NCBI GenBank assembly: GCA_963169665.1
Contig: CAUJET010000039.1
Span: 1 to 64,000 of the forward strand
DNA length: 64,000 bases
Direction of reading: 5' to 3'
Source: Actinomycetota bacterium
GTDB lineage: Bacteria > Actinomycetota > Acidimicrobiia > Acidimicrobiales > Ilumatobacteraceae
Shown piece by piece: positions 54,543 through 63,118 of the stretch (the first letter of the stretch is position 1; the number at the start of each line of letters is the position of its first letter). The notes beneath the pieces were generated by a model, which saw only the letters and a program-made list of their open reading frames with translations, did no database searches and was not told the origin of the DNA. The translations under genes and the position numbers were made by a program.

Positions 54543-55673
54543 GTCGCTGGACGGGGCGTGGCCGGATGCCAACGCAGAGCGCACGACCTTGCCGAGCGCG
54601 GTCCTCGGGACCTCGTCGACCAGCACCAGGTCCTTCGGGGCGACGAAGGTGGGATGACGCTCGGAGACGACGGCGCGGAGGTCGGCGAGCGACGGCGGAT
54701 CGGCCGGATCGGCCGGGACGATCCACGCCACCACCCGCTGGCCCCACTCGGCGTCGGCCACCCCGGCGACGGCAACGTCGCGTACCCCCGGGTGACGGCG
54801 AAGCGCGTCTTCGACGGTCTCGGGCCACACGTTCTCGCCGCCGGTGATGATCAGGTCGCCGCGCCGGCCCGCCACGTGCAGTCGGCCGTCAGGGAGCCAG
54901 GCGCCGAGATCACCGGTGGGGAACCAGCCGTCGGCGTCGACCGGATCCGTGCCGTCGCGGTAGCAGCGCAGCAGCATGGGCCCCCGCACCCGGATGCCGC
55001 CGTCGTCGTCGATCGCGACCTCCACCCCGTCGATCGGCCGGCCGTCGTAGACGATGCCGCTGCCGGTCTCGGTGAGGCCATAGGTGGTGACGCAGTTCGC
55101 CGGTCGATCGGCAGGTGGACGGCTGCCGCCCAGGACGATCACGCGGAAGCGGGCGCTGTCGATCCGCGCCAGGGCGGTCGCCACCAGGCTGACCAGGGTG
55201 CACCCGGCGTCCGCGGCGGCGGTGACCGCTGCGGCGTCGAATCCTGGCAGCACGGTGAGCCGGGTGCCCGTGGACCAGGCCTTGGTGAGCACCGAGAACC
55301 CGCCGATGTGGGCGAGCGGCAGGCACGCGAGCCAGTGGTCGTCGTCGGTCACCCCGAGACGAGCGCTCGTGGCACGGGCCGAGGCGTCGAGGGCGGCGTG
55401 GGTGAGGACGACACCCTTGGGGACGCCGGTGGAACCACTGGTGGGCATCACCAGGGCGTCGCCGGACTCGACCGGCCGTCCGCCGCCGAGTGCGTGCTCG
55501 CCGTCGGCGTCGAGCCGCGCCGACGGCGACATCGTCGCGAGCAGTGCGTCGCGAGCCGCAGCGGGGAGCCGCTGGTCGATCGGGAGCACCGCGTCGCCGG
55601 TGTCCCACACCCGTCGGACCGCGTCGGCGAACGCCGGCCCGCCGGGCAGGTCGAGCGCGACGAGACGGGCCAT
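54540..55673 (-). CDS. menE: o-Succinylbenzoate-CoA ligase (MenE)
   Basis: 377 residues from the ATG at 55673, short for an AMP-forming ligase as MenE often is in actinobacteria. Motifs: MPTSGSTGVPKGVVLTHAA, CVTTYGLTETGSGIVYDG, TGDLGAWLPDGRLHVAGRRGDLIITGGENVWPE, and the C-terminal Lys in PRTALGKVVRSAL. It activates o-succinylbenzoate in menaquinone synthesis. menA, menH, menD and menF lie nearby; a longer open frame upstream overlaps the membrane-protein gene on the other strand. Confidence 0.88.
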   Translation of the reverse strand: MARLVALDLPGGPAFADAVRRVWDTGDAVLPIDQRLPAAARDALLATMSPSARLDADGEHALGGGRPVESGDALVMPTSGSTGVPKGVVLTHAALDASARATSARLGVTDDDHWLACLPLAHIGGFSVLTKAWSTGTRLTVLPGFDAAAVTAAADAGCTLVSLVATALARIDSARFRVIVLGGSRPPADRPANCVTTYGLTETGSGIVYDGRPIDGVEVAIDDDGGIRVRGPMLLRCYRDGTDPVDADGWFPTGDLGAWLPDGRLHVAGRRGDLIITGGENVWPETVEDALRRHPGVRDVAVAGVADAEWGQRVVAWIVPADPADPPSLADLRAVVSERHPTFVAPKDLVLVDEVPRTALGKVVRSALASGHAPSSD

Positions 55674-55679
55674 GGCTGC

Positions 55680-55685
55680 AGGATA
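55680..55685 (-). promoter_or_regulatory. Leaderless promoter -10 box of menE (TATCCT)
   Basis: TATCCT lies six bases before the menE ATG on the minus strand. Confidence 0.6.
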
Positions 55686-55718
55686 GGGAGGCGACGCCCT
55701 CCCGGTGCCCGTGCTCCC

Positions 55719-55724
55719 TACGAT
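55719..55724 (+). promoter_or_regulatory. Leaderless promoter -10 box (TACGAT) before a possible ATC start
   Basis: TACGAT is followed after six bases by an ATC codon at 55731 that is in frame with the membrane protein. Box and spacing match the leaderless promoters in the window, while no ATG or GTG lies at that distance in that frame. Confidence 0.4.
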
Positions 55725-55730
55725 GCGGCC

Positions 55731-56459
55731 ATCGACCCCCTCCCTCCGACCGGAGGCCCCGAGCCACGGGGCCGGCGAGCCCCGCTCCGGGCGTCGATCG
55801 CCGCGGACTTCCGCGACTCCGGGTGGGGGCGGCGGCTCGCCCTCGTCGCCCTCGTGGCGTGGATCGTCTACGAGTGGGGACCGGGCAACGAGACCGTCAC
55901 CCCGTGGCTGGTGCTGAGCGTCATCGACCGGGCCGATCATGGCGCACAGGTGGTGGTGGCGGCCGCGGTGGTCGGGTTCGGCTTCACCTTCGTGCAGCAG
56001 TTCCTGTCGGGGCTCACTGCCCTCGTGGCGTTCTCGCTGTTCGAACGCACCGCTTCGTCGTCGTGGGATCGGCTGAGCGCCGGCGGTACGAAGGCGCTGC
56101 GCGGGTGGCACGGCGCATCGATCGCGTCGAAGCTCGCCGTCGCGTTCACGATCGGGACGTCAGCGGTCGCGCTCGTGCAGATCGTCACGTCGGGACGGGT
56201 CGGCGTGCGGACCCACCTCCGGGCGGTGTCCGAGAGCGCCGCAGCGGTCGGGGCCGTCGCCGGCGGGATCGCCACCGTCGCCGGGTCGCTCGTGTGGCTG
56301 GGCCGCTCGGTGTCGAGCATGTCGGGCGTGACCGATTCGATCGTCGACGTCCTCGGCAATCCGCTGTTGTGGCTCGGCCTCGCCGCCGTCGCCCTCGCCG
56401 TCGACTGGCGCTCGCAGCGCCGCTCGCTCGCCCAGGGTGCCGGGCCGACGCCAGGGTGA
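55731..56459 (+). CDS. Hypothetical membrane protein, possible ATC start
   Basis: About 242 residues if it starts at the ATC of 55731; the first ATG/GTG in frame is a GTG at 55854 that would cut the first helix. A basic Pro/Arg-rich N-terminus precedes four or five helices (LALVALVAWIVYEW; GAQVVVAAAVVGFGFTFVQQF; SKLAVAFTIGTSAVALVQIV; GAVAGGIATVAGSLVWLG; NPLLWLGLAAVALAVDW). The family is not recognised. The stop overlaps the menA GTG by four bases, so it is probably cotranscribed with menA. Confidence 0.65.
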   Translation: MDPLPPTGGPEPRGRRAPLRASIAADFRDSGWGRRLALVALVAWIVYEWGPGNETVTPWLVLSVIDRADHGAQVVVAAAVVGFGFTFVQQFLSGLTALVAFSLFERTASSSWDRLSAGGTKALRGWHGASIASKLAVAFTIGTSAVALVQIVTSGRVGVRTHLRAVSESAAAVGAVAGGIATVAGSLVWLGRSVSSMSGVTDSIVDVLGNPLLWLGLAAVALAVDWRSQRRSLAQGAGPTPG

Positions 56460-57400
56460 CAGACTCGGCGACCGTGAGCAACGAGTCGACCAGCGAGCCG
56501 TCAGCGCCCACCACCGGGGCCGGACCCACCGGGTCGGGCATCTGGGTGGCCGGCGCACGACCGCGCACGTTGCCGGCCGCCGTCGTGCCCGTTGCGCTCG
56601 GCGCCGTGGTGGCCGTCGGTGAGACCGGCGCACGATGGTGGACCGTCGCCCTCGCGCTGATCGTCAGCCTCGCCCTGCAGGTCGGCGTCAACTACGCGAA
56701 CGACTACAGCGACGGTGTGCGCGGCACCGACGAGGTGCGCGTGGGGCCGATCCGCCTCGTCGCCAGTGGACTCGCGTCGCCCGGCGCCGTGAAGCGAGCG
56801 GCGTTCGCCGCGTTCGGTGTCGCCGCGGTCGCAGGTCTCGTGCTCGCAGCGGCAACGTCGTGGTGGCTGCTCGCGGTCGGCGTGGCGAGCAAGCTCGCCG
56901 GCTGGTTCTACACGGGCGGTTCGCACCCCTACGGATACCTCGGCCTCGGTGAGGTGTTCGTGTTCGTGTTCTTCGGCCTCGTGGCCACGGTGGGCACGAC
57001 GTTCGTGGTGCTCGAACGGCTGCCGGCGCTGTCGTGGGTGTTGGGCTGCGTGGCCGGGTGCCTGGCGTGCGCCCTGCTGGTGATCAACAACCTGCGCGAC
57101 ATCCCGACCGACCGCGAGGTCGGCAAGCGCACTCTCGCGGTGCGCCTCGGTGACCGGCGAACCCGCTGGTTCTACGTCGCCCTGCTGTCGGCGGCGTTCG
57201 CACTCGTCGTGGTCGCCGCCGCCGTCGGCGCGTGGGGCGCGGCCCTGGGGCTCGTCGCCGCGGTGCTCGCCGTGCCGCCGGTGCGCACCGTGTTGGGCGG
57301 CGCCGTGGGACGCGAGCTCATCGCCGTGCTCGGCGGGACCGGCAAGGTGCAGCTCGCGACCGGCGCGCTCGTCACGCTCGGCATCGCCCTGACGGCCTGA
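56456..57400 (+). CDS. menA: 1,4-dihydroxy-2-naphthoate polyprenyltransferase (MenA)
   Basis: 314 residues from the GTG at 56456 that overlaps the upstream stop; a GTG at 56474 is an alternative. The two Asp-rich motifs are NYANDYSDGVRGTDEVR and LRDIPTDREVGKRTLAVRLG. About eight helices. It attaches the polyprenyl tail to dihydroxynaphthoate in the membrane, the step that gives demethylmenaquinone. Confidence 0.93.
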   Translation: MTDSATVSNESTSEPSAPTTGAGPTGSGIWVAGARPRTLPAAVVPVALGAVVAVGETGARWWTVALALIVSLALQVGVNYANDYSDGVRGTDEVRVGPIRLVASGLASPGAVKRAAFAAFGVAAVAGLVLAAATSWWLLAVGVASKLAGWFYTGGSHPYGYLGLGEVFVFVFFGLVATVGTTFVVLERLPALSWVLGCVAGCLACALLVINNLRDIPTDREVGKRTLAVRLGDRRTRWFYVALLSAAFALVVVAAAVGAWGAALGLVAAVLAVPPVRTVLGGAVGRELIAVLGGTGKVQLATGALVTLGIALTA

Positions 57401-57439
57401 CCGCTTGCCCGACCTGCTCGGACCCCTCCCGTCGGATGG

Positions 57440-58222
57440 TCAGCGGCGCAGGAACGCCTCGAGGCGGGTGATCACCTGCATCGGTTGCTGCAGGTGTGCG
57501 GCGTGGCCGGCATCGTGGATCACGCCGAAGGACCCGTCGGGCACGCTGGTGGCGATGCGCTCGGCGATCGGCACGAACTTCGTGTCGAGCGCACCGGCCA
57601 TGGCGAGCACCGGCATGTTCAGTTCGACGAGCCGCTCCCACAGCGACAACTGCGTCCCGGTGCCGCACAGGCGCAGGCTGTCTGCGAGTCCGGCCGCGGT
57701 GTTGCGGCGGCGGTCGGCGATCTCGTCGGCATCGAGTTCGAGACCATGGAAGAGGGGGAGGGCACTCCACTCCTCCAGGAAGGCATCGACGCCGATCTCC
57801 AGGATGCGCTGTGCGAGGAGATCGTCCGACTGCCGGCGCAGCGCCCGTTCGTCGTCGTCGACGATGCCCGGCGTGGCTCCGAGCAGGACGAGGCGTTCGA
57901 CGATGTGCGGGTACATGAGCGCCAGGTGGAGGCACACGCGGCCACCGAGGCTGTAACCGACGTAGGTCGCTTCACCCGTCGTGGAGGCGATCAGGTCGGC
58001 CGCGCGGCGCAGGTCGGCCCGGATCGCACCGGATCCGCCGTGGCCCGGGAGGTCGACGAGGACGACCTCATGGCGGTGGGTGCCGCCGACGGCGGCGAAG
58101 TGCTCGGCCACCCGTTCCCAGGACCGGCCGGTCTGGGTGAAGCCGTGGACGAACACCAGGCGTCGCCCCGCCCCGCGAGTGCGGGCAGCGAGTGGGCCGG
58201 CGAGTGCTCGCCAGTCAGGCAT
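57440..58222 (-). CDS. menH: SHCHC synthase-like alpha/beta hydrolase (MenH)
   Basis: 260 residues from the ATG at 58222. The oxyanion region FVHGFTQTGRSW, the nucleophile in VGYSLGGRVCLHLAL, the acid in AGALDTKFVPI and His in DAGHAAHLQQP form the triad. The menaquinone context (menE, menA, menD, menF) supports MenH, which releases pyruvate from SEPHCHC. It overlaps the DsbA-like gene by eight bases. A different alpha/beta hydrolase cannot be ruled out from sequence alone. Confidence 0.78.
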   Translation of the reverse strand: MPDWRALAGPLAARTRGAGRRLVFVHGFTQTGRSWERVAEHFAAVGGTHRHEVVLVDLPGHGGSGAIRADLRRAADLIASTTGEATYVGYSLGGRVCLHLALMYPHIVERLVLLGATPGIVDDDERALRRQSDDLLAQRILEIGVDAFLEEWSALPLFHGLELDADEIADRRRNTAAGLADSLRLCGTGTQLSLWERLVELNMPVLAMAGALDTKFVPIAERIATSVPDGSFGVIHDAGHAAHLQQPMQVITRLEAFLRR

Positions 58223-58946
58223 CTGCCCCGGGCGCGTCGCCACCTGCGGCCGGTCCGTCGGTCGCATCGGGGTCGGCGGCGCGCATGCGATCGGCGAGGC
58301 GGCGCAGCACCTGTACGAACACGTCGCTCTCCTGCGCGCCCGGCACCATCCACCCCTGCCCCTCGGGACCGGCGAAGACGAAGGTGGGCACGGCGGTGAT
58401 CTCCGCCTCGCGGGCGACCTGCAGCCACTGCTGCACCTCGGCCACGCCGTCGTCACTGTCGAGGAACGCCCGCACCCGATCGCGGTCGAGGCCGACCTCC
58501 GCCGCGCAGTCGGCGAGTACGTCGGGGTCGCCGACGTCGAGGCCGTCCTCGAAGTAGGCGCGCAGTAGACGCTCCTTCAGCGCGGCCTGGTGGCCGGTCG
58601 TCTCGGTGAGCAGCAGCAGCCGGTGGGCGAGCAGGGTGTTGGCCCGCAGGGCCCGCTCCATGTGGAACTCGATGCCCTCACCGGCTGCGATTCCGGTCAC
58701 ATGCCCGATGATCTGCTCGGCGCGTTCGGGACCACCGAACTTCTTCGCATACGCGTCCTTGACGGGGGTCGCCTTCCCCGGTGACGCGGTCGGATCGAGC
58801 TGGTACGGCCGGTAGACCGCCCGCACCTCGATGTCGTCGCCTGCCTCGCGCAGCTCGGCGAGCGCGTTCTCGAAACGCCGCTTGCCGATGTAGCACCAGG
58901 GGCAGACGACATCGGACCAGATCTCGACCTCGAGCACGGTAGCCAT
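58215..58946 (-). CDS. DsbA-family protein (FrnE-like)
   Basis: 243 residues. The thioredoxin-fold active site is VEIWSDVVCPWCYIGKRRFE (CPWC). The all-helical insertion and the later MVPGAQ match the DSBA (PF01323) group called FrnE or 2-hydroxychromene-2-carboxylate isomerase-like. There is no signal peptide, so it acts in the cytoplasm, probably as a disulfide oxidoreductase or GST-like enzyme. It is cotranscribed with menH and diverges from menD with overlapping leaderless promoters. Confidence 0.88.
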   Translation of the reverse strand: MATVLEVEIWSDVVCPWCYIGKRRFENALAELREAGDDIEVRAVYRPYQLDPTASPGKATPVKDAYAKKFGGPERAEQIIGHVTGIAAGEGIEFHMERALRANTLLAHRLLLLTETTGHQAALKERLLRAYFEDGLDVGDPDVLADCAAEVGLDRDRVRAFLDSDDGVAEVQQWLQVAREAEITAVPTFVFAGPEGQGWMVPGAQESDVFVQVLRRLADRMRAADPDATDGPAAGGDAPGADA

Positions 58947-58953
58947 CGATCCA

Positions 58954-58959
58954 AGACTA
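58954..58959 (-). promoter_or_regulatory. Leaderless promoter -10 box (TAGTCT)
   Basis: On the minus strand TAGTCT lies seven bases before the ATG at 58946. It is only seven bases away from the opposite -10 box of menD at 58967, so the two promoters should compete. Confidence 0.55.
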
Positions 58960-58966
58960 CGGCCCG

Positions 58967-58972
58967 TATCGT
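58967..58972 (+). promoter_or_regulatory. Leaderless promoter -10 box of menD (TATCGT)
   Basis: TATCGT is followed after seven bases by the GTG at 58980. Confidence 0.55.
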
Positions 58973-58979
58973 TCCAGGC

Positions 58980-60665
58980 GTGTCAGCAGCTGAGCGCGCT
59001 CGAGCGAACGCAGATGTCCAGGCCACGTTCTGCGCCACCCTGGTCGACCAGTGGATGCGCGACGGCGTGACCCATGCGATGGTGTCGCCCGGGTCCCGCT
59101 CCACGCCGTTGGCGCTCGCGCTCGCCGCATGCGCCGACCTGCGCGTCGAGGTGTTCCACGACGAGCGATCGGCTGCGTTCGCCGCCCTCGGGGCGGGCCT
59201 CGCGAGCGGGCGGCCCGCGCTGCTGCTGTGCACCAGCGGCACCGCCGCCACGCACTTCCACGGTGCGGTGGTCGAGGCGCACCTGAGCCAGGTGCCGATG
59301 CTGGTCCTCACGGCGGACAGGCCGCCGGAGTTGCGCGACGTCGGCGCTCCGCAGACCATCGACCAGACCAAGCTCTACGGCGACGCCGTCCGTTGGTTCC
59401 ACGATCCCGGAGTGCCCACCGTCGACGCCGCCGGCACGTGGCGTGCCCTCGCCCGGCACGCACTCGCCCGTACGTCGGGCTCGCATGCCGGCCCGGTCCA
59501 CCTGAACCTGCCGTTCCGCGAGCCGCTCGTCGGTGAGGCCGGTGAGCTCCCCGACGCGCACCTCGGTCGGTTGCTCGTCGATGCACCGTCGGTGCGTCTC
59601 GGCACGCTCGCGATGCAGCTCGATCGAGAGCGCGGCGTCATCGTCGCCGGCCGGGGCGTCGACGACCCGGCGGCCGTCGCCGCGCTGTCGGCCGCCACCG
59701 GCTGGCCGGTGCTCGCCGATCCGCGATCGGGATGCCGGGGCATCGTGGGCGCGGTGAGCGCGTTCGACTCGCTGCTGCGCCACGACGATTTCGCCGCGTC
59801 GCACCTACCCGAGGTGGTGGTGCACCTGGGTGAGCCGCCTGCGTCGAAGGTCTTGTCCACCTGGCTCGCGGCGTCCGGCGCGGTGCAGGTGCGCGTCACC
59901 GCCACCGACGTCTGGATCGACCCCGCTCATACCGTCGCCCACCGGGTCGTCGCCCCGATCGGTGAGTTCTGCCGTCGGCTCGCCGGTGAGCTGCGCGGTG
60001 CCGGTGGGAGCGATTGGGTGCAGCGCTGGACCCATGTGTCGGCCATCGCCGATCGTGAGCTGGGCCTGGCGCTCGACGGGGCGACCGAGCTCACCGAGCC
60101 GTTGGTGGCCCGCGCGGTCTCTCGCCTCGACGGCCATGTCGTCGTCGCGTCGTCGATGCCGGTACGCGACCTGGAATGGTTCGGCGCGCCCGATCAGCGA
60201 GCGACGGTCTGGTCGAACCGTGGGGCGAACGGCATCGACGGCACGGTCGCCACGGCGATCGGGATCGCCGCGGTCACCGGTCGGCCCGTGACGGTGCTCC
60301 TCGGCGACGTCTCGCTGTTGCACGACGCGTCCTCGCTCACGGCGCTCGCCCGTCGCGACGTCCAGGTGCGCATCGTCGTGGTCGACAACGACGGCGGTGG
60401 CATCTTCTCGTTCCTGCCGCAGGCGTCGGCGCTCGGCGTCGATCGGTTCGAGCAGCTCTTCGGCACGCCACACGGCGCCGACCTGGTCGGCATCGCGGCC
60501 GCACACGGGCTGCGGGCGTCCAGCGTGTGCGACCGCGACGAACTCGACGCCCGGTTGGCCGAACCCGGGTCGCAGCTCATCCGGGTGTCGAGCGAGCGGC
60601 AGGCGAACGTGCACGAACACGTCCGCCTGCACGCGCTCGTCACCTCGGCGATGCGGCCCGACTGA
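58980..60665 (+). CDS. menD: SEPHCHC synthase (MenD)
   Basis: 561 residues, GTG start. ThDP-dependent fold: catalytic Glu in FHDERSAAFAALGAG, the substrate region VSPGSRSTPLALAL, and the ThDP-Mg site GDVSLLHDASSL with VVVDNDGGGIFSFLPQA. It joins isochorismate and 2-oxoglutarate, the first committed step of menaquinone synthesis. menF, supplying isochorismate, lies at the window edge. Confidence 0.96.
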   Translation: MSAAERARANADVQATFCATLVDQWMRDGVTHAMVSPGSRSTPLALALAACADLRVEVFHDERSAAFAALGAGLASGRPALLLCTSGTAATHFHGAVVEAHLSQVPMLVLTADRPPELRDVGAPQTIDQTKLYGDAVRWFHDPGVPTVDAAGTWRALARHALARTSGSHAGPVHLNLPFREPLVGEAGELPDAHLGRLLVDAPSVRLGTLAMQLDRERGVIVAGRGVDDPAAVAALSAATGWPVLADPRSGCRGIVGAVSAFDSLLRHDDFAASHLPEVVVHLGEPPASKVLSTWLAASGAVQVRVTATDVWIDPAHTVAHRVVAPIGEFCRRLAGELRGAGGSDWVQRWTHVSAIADRELGLALDGATELTEPLVARAVSRLDGHVVVASSMPVRDLEWFGAPDQRATVWSNRGANGIDGTVATAIGIAAVTGRPVTVLLGDVSLLHDASSLTALARRDVQVRIVVVDNDGGGIFSFLPQASALGVDRFEQLFGTPHGADLVGIAAAHGLRASSVCDRDELDARLAEPGSQLIRVSSERQANVHEHVRLHALVTSAMRPD

Positions 60666-60704
60666 CCGCAGGCCGACGGCGTCCGTGGCCTCGGTGCCGG
60701 CCGG

Positions 60705-61364
60705 TCAGCCGAAGACGTCGGTGAAGATCTGCTCGAACTCGGGCGTGGCCGGTCCGCTCAGACCGCAGCTGGTGACCACGCCGTCGACGGCGGTGACCAG
60801 GTAGCGGGTACCGACCACGAAGTCGACACCGTCGAGCGCGGCGGTGAAACCGGCGGGGACGGTGAGGTCGACGACGTCGGAGTCACCGCCGCGGAACCAG
60901 CGGTCGACCTCGAGCCGGATCGTCGAACCGCTCGCCTGGTCGCCGGTGATCTCGGTGACCGTGCCGCCGAACGCGACCTCCACACCGGCCAGTTGTGACG
61001 GCTCGAAGGCCATGCACATGCTCATGACCGGATCGATCGGCGCGAGACCGAGTTCGGTGGCTGTGACGGTGGGGGACGCGCCGTTCGACGCGATGAAGGC
61101 GATCGCTGCAGCGGCCACGACGCCGGCGCCACCGAGGGCGAACCACCGCCTGCGGCCGCGAGGGGCAGGGGAGACGTCGGACCGGGCGGGTGCGGCGTCG
61201 TCGATGAGCGGGGTGGACATGATCTCCTCCAGGAGGGTGCGTGCCCGATCACTCGTGATCGGGTCGATGGGGTGTGTCGTCGCGTCGGCGATCGGGTCGA
61301 GGGCGACGAGTACAGCGAGCAGCCGCCCGTCCGTCGATCGGGGGTCGTACTGGTCGTCGCTCAT
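60705..61364 (-). CDS. Anti-sigma-factor-like membrane protein
   Basis: 219 residues overlapping the sigma-factor gene by four bases (ATGA at 61361). The cytoplasmic N-terminus (about 75 residues) is followed by one helix FALGGAGVVAAAAIAFIA and an external domain with VEVAFGGTVTEITGDQ, DRWFRGGDSDVVDLTVP and GTRYLVTAVDG, a pattern like a small NTR/TIMP-like beta-barrel with two Cys. Position and topology make it the likely anti-sigma factor of the upstream ECF sigma, though no ZAS zinc motif is present. Confidence 0.75.
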   Translation of the reverse strand: MSDDQYDPRSTDGRLLAVLVALDPIADATTHPIDPITSDRARTLLEEIMSTPLIDDAAPARSDVSPAPRGRRRWFALGGAGVVAAAAIAFIASNGASPTVTATELGLAPIDPVMSMCMAFEPSQLAGVEVAFGGTVTEITGDQASGSTIRLEVDRWFRGGDSDVVDLTVPAGFTAALDGVDFVVGTRYLVTAVDGVVTSCGLSGPATPEFEQIFTDVFG

Positions 61365-62053
61365 CGGTCCTCCTTCCGTCCGTCGATGCGTTCACCCGGG
61401 AGGTGTCCACCTGTCCGTCGGATCTGTCGTCGCAGCCAGCGGTCGAAGGTGTGACCTCCGACCACGACGAAACCCGCGTCGCGGGAGGGTCCCAACCGTT
61501 CCGCGAGCCGCTGCTTCACGCGGTGCAACCGGATGCTGACCGCGTTGGCGCTGAGCCCCATCGCGACGGCGATATCGCGGGGCGGCAGCCCCTCCCACGC
61601 CCAGAGCAGCACGATCTCGCGGTCGGTGTCGGGCAGTTCGGCGAGCGCGGTGTGCAGCTCGGCCACCAGGTCGGTCTCGTCCGCTGCGCCTGGCGGGACG
61701 ATGGGCTGTGCGGCGAGTCGATGGCCGACGTTGGCCTGGCGACGTTCGCCGCGCCGGTCGTTCGCGAGGCAGCGGCGGGCGACGCCGAGCGTCCAGGGGA
61801 GGCCTGCGTCCTCCGGAATGTCGTCGAGACGCCGCCAGCACACGAGCAGGGTGTCGCTCACGACGTCGTCGGCCGCGGCAGCGTCGATGCGCCGTCGTAC
61901 GTACCGCTGGAGCGGTTCGTAGACCTCGGCGGCCATGGCCTCGAAGCGGGCGCGACGCACCGCATCGGATGCGTCGGCTGGGGCGATGGACGTCGGGCGT
62001 GCTCCCACGACACCCCAGGTGTCCGGTTGCCCCCGTTTCCTGTCGCGCGCCAC
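61361..62053 (-). CDS. ECF sigma factor
   Basis: About 230 residues from a GTG at 62053 preceded by CAGGA; GTGs at 62008 and 62113 are alternatives, the latter lying inside a palindrome. Region 2 is FEAMAAEVYEPLQRYVRRRI to LLVCWRRLDDIPEDAGLPWTLGVAR; region 4 is LAELPDTDREIVLLWAWEGL and NAVSIRLHRVKQRLAERLG. It directs RNA polymerase to a small regulon and is coupled to its anti-sigma gene. The upstream DUF559 frame runs through it in another frame on the same strand. Confidence 0.88.
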   Translation of the reverse strand: MARDRKRGQPDTWGVVGARPTSIAPADASDAVRRARFEAMAAEVYEPLQRYVRRRIDAAAADDVVSDTLLVCWRRLDDIPEDAGLPWTLGVARRCLANDRRGERRQANVGHRLAAQPIVPPGAADETDLVAELHTALAELPDTDREIVLLWAWEGLPPRDIAVAMGLSANAVSIRLHRVKQRLAERLGPSRDAGFVVVGGHTFDRWLRRQIRRTGGHLPGERIDGRKEDR

Positions 62054-63059
62054 GGAGAAATCCTGCCCCGTTTGCGGCGGTCCTCCGACGATCGTGCTGG
62101 ATCCGTCGTCCACGACGGATGCAGCGAGACCATCGCGCCTCGAGCCGCCGGTCGATGAGTGTCACGAGCTCCTCGAGGACCTCGTCGAGCCGATCGAGGT
62201 CGGTCCACCACACCTCGACGATCTCCCAGCCCAGTGCCCTGAGCCGACGCCGTCGGCGCGCATCGTCCGCCTGCGCGGTCGGGGTGGCGTGCCAGCGCCA
62301 GCTCTGGCACTCCACGCCGACGAGCAGGTCGGGGATGGCGAGATCGAGTCGCGCCAGGGGGTGACGAGCGCCGTCGAACACCGGGTGTTCGTCGACCGGT
62401 TCGATGCCTCTCAGGGCGAATGCCGTGCGTGCCAGACGCTGGAACCAACTGCCGGGGAGCGGAGCGTCGACGCGCTCGCGCAGCAGCTGGAACACGATCG
62501 ACGCCCCGGGCATCCGGCGCGAACGCCACTCGGTCGCGGCCGTTCGCACCCACTCGGTCGATCGTCCGGCCCTGAGCATGCTGTCGAAGGCCTTGCCGGC
62601 GGCGTCTGCCCCGTCCGAGGCTGCGATCTGCAGGAGTGCCACCGGCTGGATCACGCACCGGAAGCCGTCGACCACCATGCCGTGGCGGTCCTCGAGCACC
62701 ACGGAGCGGTGCACCGTCGTGCCCGCCGTCGAGCGGACGAAGTGACCGTCCGTCGACGAGATCGCGATGCGCACATCGGTGTCGTACCCGTCGAAGCCGT
62801 GGAGCCTGGCGGCCGTCGCATGGCTCGCGACCGCGTGCGGCCCTGCAGCGAGCAGTGCAGCTCGGACATCGCGTGCCCACGACGGCGAGGTGCCCGACAG
62901 CCCGAGCACCTGGCGGTGGATGCGTCGCCACTCCCTGGTGCGCAGGTGTTGGCGGATGAAGCCTTCGGTCACGCCGACGGCGCGGAGCTGGCCCACGGTC
63001 GCCAGGCCCTGCTGGTGGGCGAACAGTGACGTGGCACGAGCGATGGTCGGGATGTCCAT
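61392..63059 (-). CDS. AbiEi-type HTH / DUF559 endonuclease-like protein with lost stop
   Basis: Recognisable from the ATG at 63059 to about 62127 (roughly 310 residues); an upstream start at 63104 is possible. The N-terminal AbiEi-type wing (FAHQQGLATVGQLRAVGVTEGFIRQHL) is followed by an AbiEi-like middle and a C-terminal Vsr-fold DUF559 region: LDLAIPDLLVGVECQSWRWH, then DDARRRRRLRALGWEIVEVWW. No stop follows; the frame runs through a palindrome into the sigma gene (another frame) to 61392, so the last 245 residues are an accident. Copies of one palindrome lie at both ends of the gene. Such proteins occur in many actinobacterial copies; their role is unknown. Confidence 0.72.
   Translation of the reverse strand: MDIPTIARATSLFAHQQGLATVGQLRAVGVTEGFIRQHLRTREWRRIHRQVLGLSGTSPSWARDVRAALLAAGPHAVASHATAARLHGFDGYDTDVRIAISSTDGHFVRSTAGTTVHRSVVLEDRHGMVVDGFRCVIQPVALLQIAASDGADAAGKAFDSMLRAGRSTEWVRTAATEWRSRRMPGASIVFQLLRERVDAPLPGSWFQRLARTAFALRGIEPVDEHPVFDGARHPLARLDLAIPDLLVGVECQSWRWHATPTAQADDARRRRRLRALGWEIVEVWWTDLDRLDEVLEELVTLIDRRLEARWSRCIRRGRRIQHDRRRTAANGAGFLRGARQETGATGHLGCRGSTPDVHRPSRRIRCGASRPLRGHGRRGLRTAPAVRTTAHRRCRGRRRRERHPARVLAASRRHSGGRRPPLDARRRPPLPRERPARRTSPGQRRPSTRRTAHRPARRSGRDRPGGRAAHRARRTARHRPRDRAALGVGGAAAPRYRRRDGAQRQRGQHPVAPREAAARGTVGTLPRRGFRRGRRSHLRPLAATTDPTDRWTPPG
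62096..62129. repeat. Palindrome copy 1 (left of the DUF559 gene)
   Basis: GCTGGATCCGTCG and CGACGGATGCAGC form arms around TCCA with one mismatched pair. The core ATCCGTCGTCCACGACGGAT is identical to the copy at 63119, in the same orientation. It encodes the last readable residues of the DUF559 gene (SRCIRRGRR). Confidence 0.8.
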
Positions 63060-63118
63060 GCGAACACAGAGGTGCACCGACCGAGGGTGACCGGAAGTTC
63101 GCATCGCGATCTCGGACC

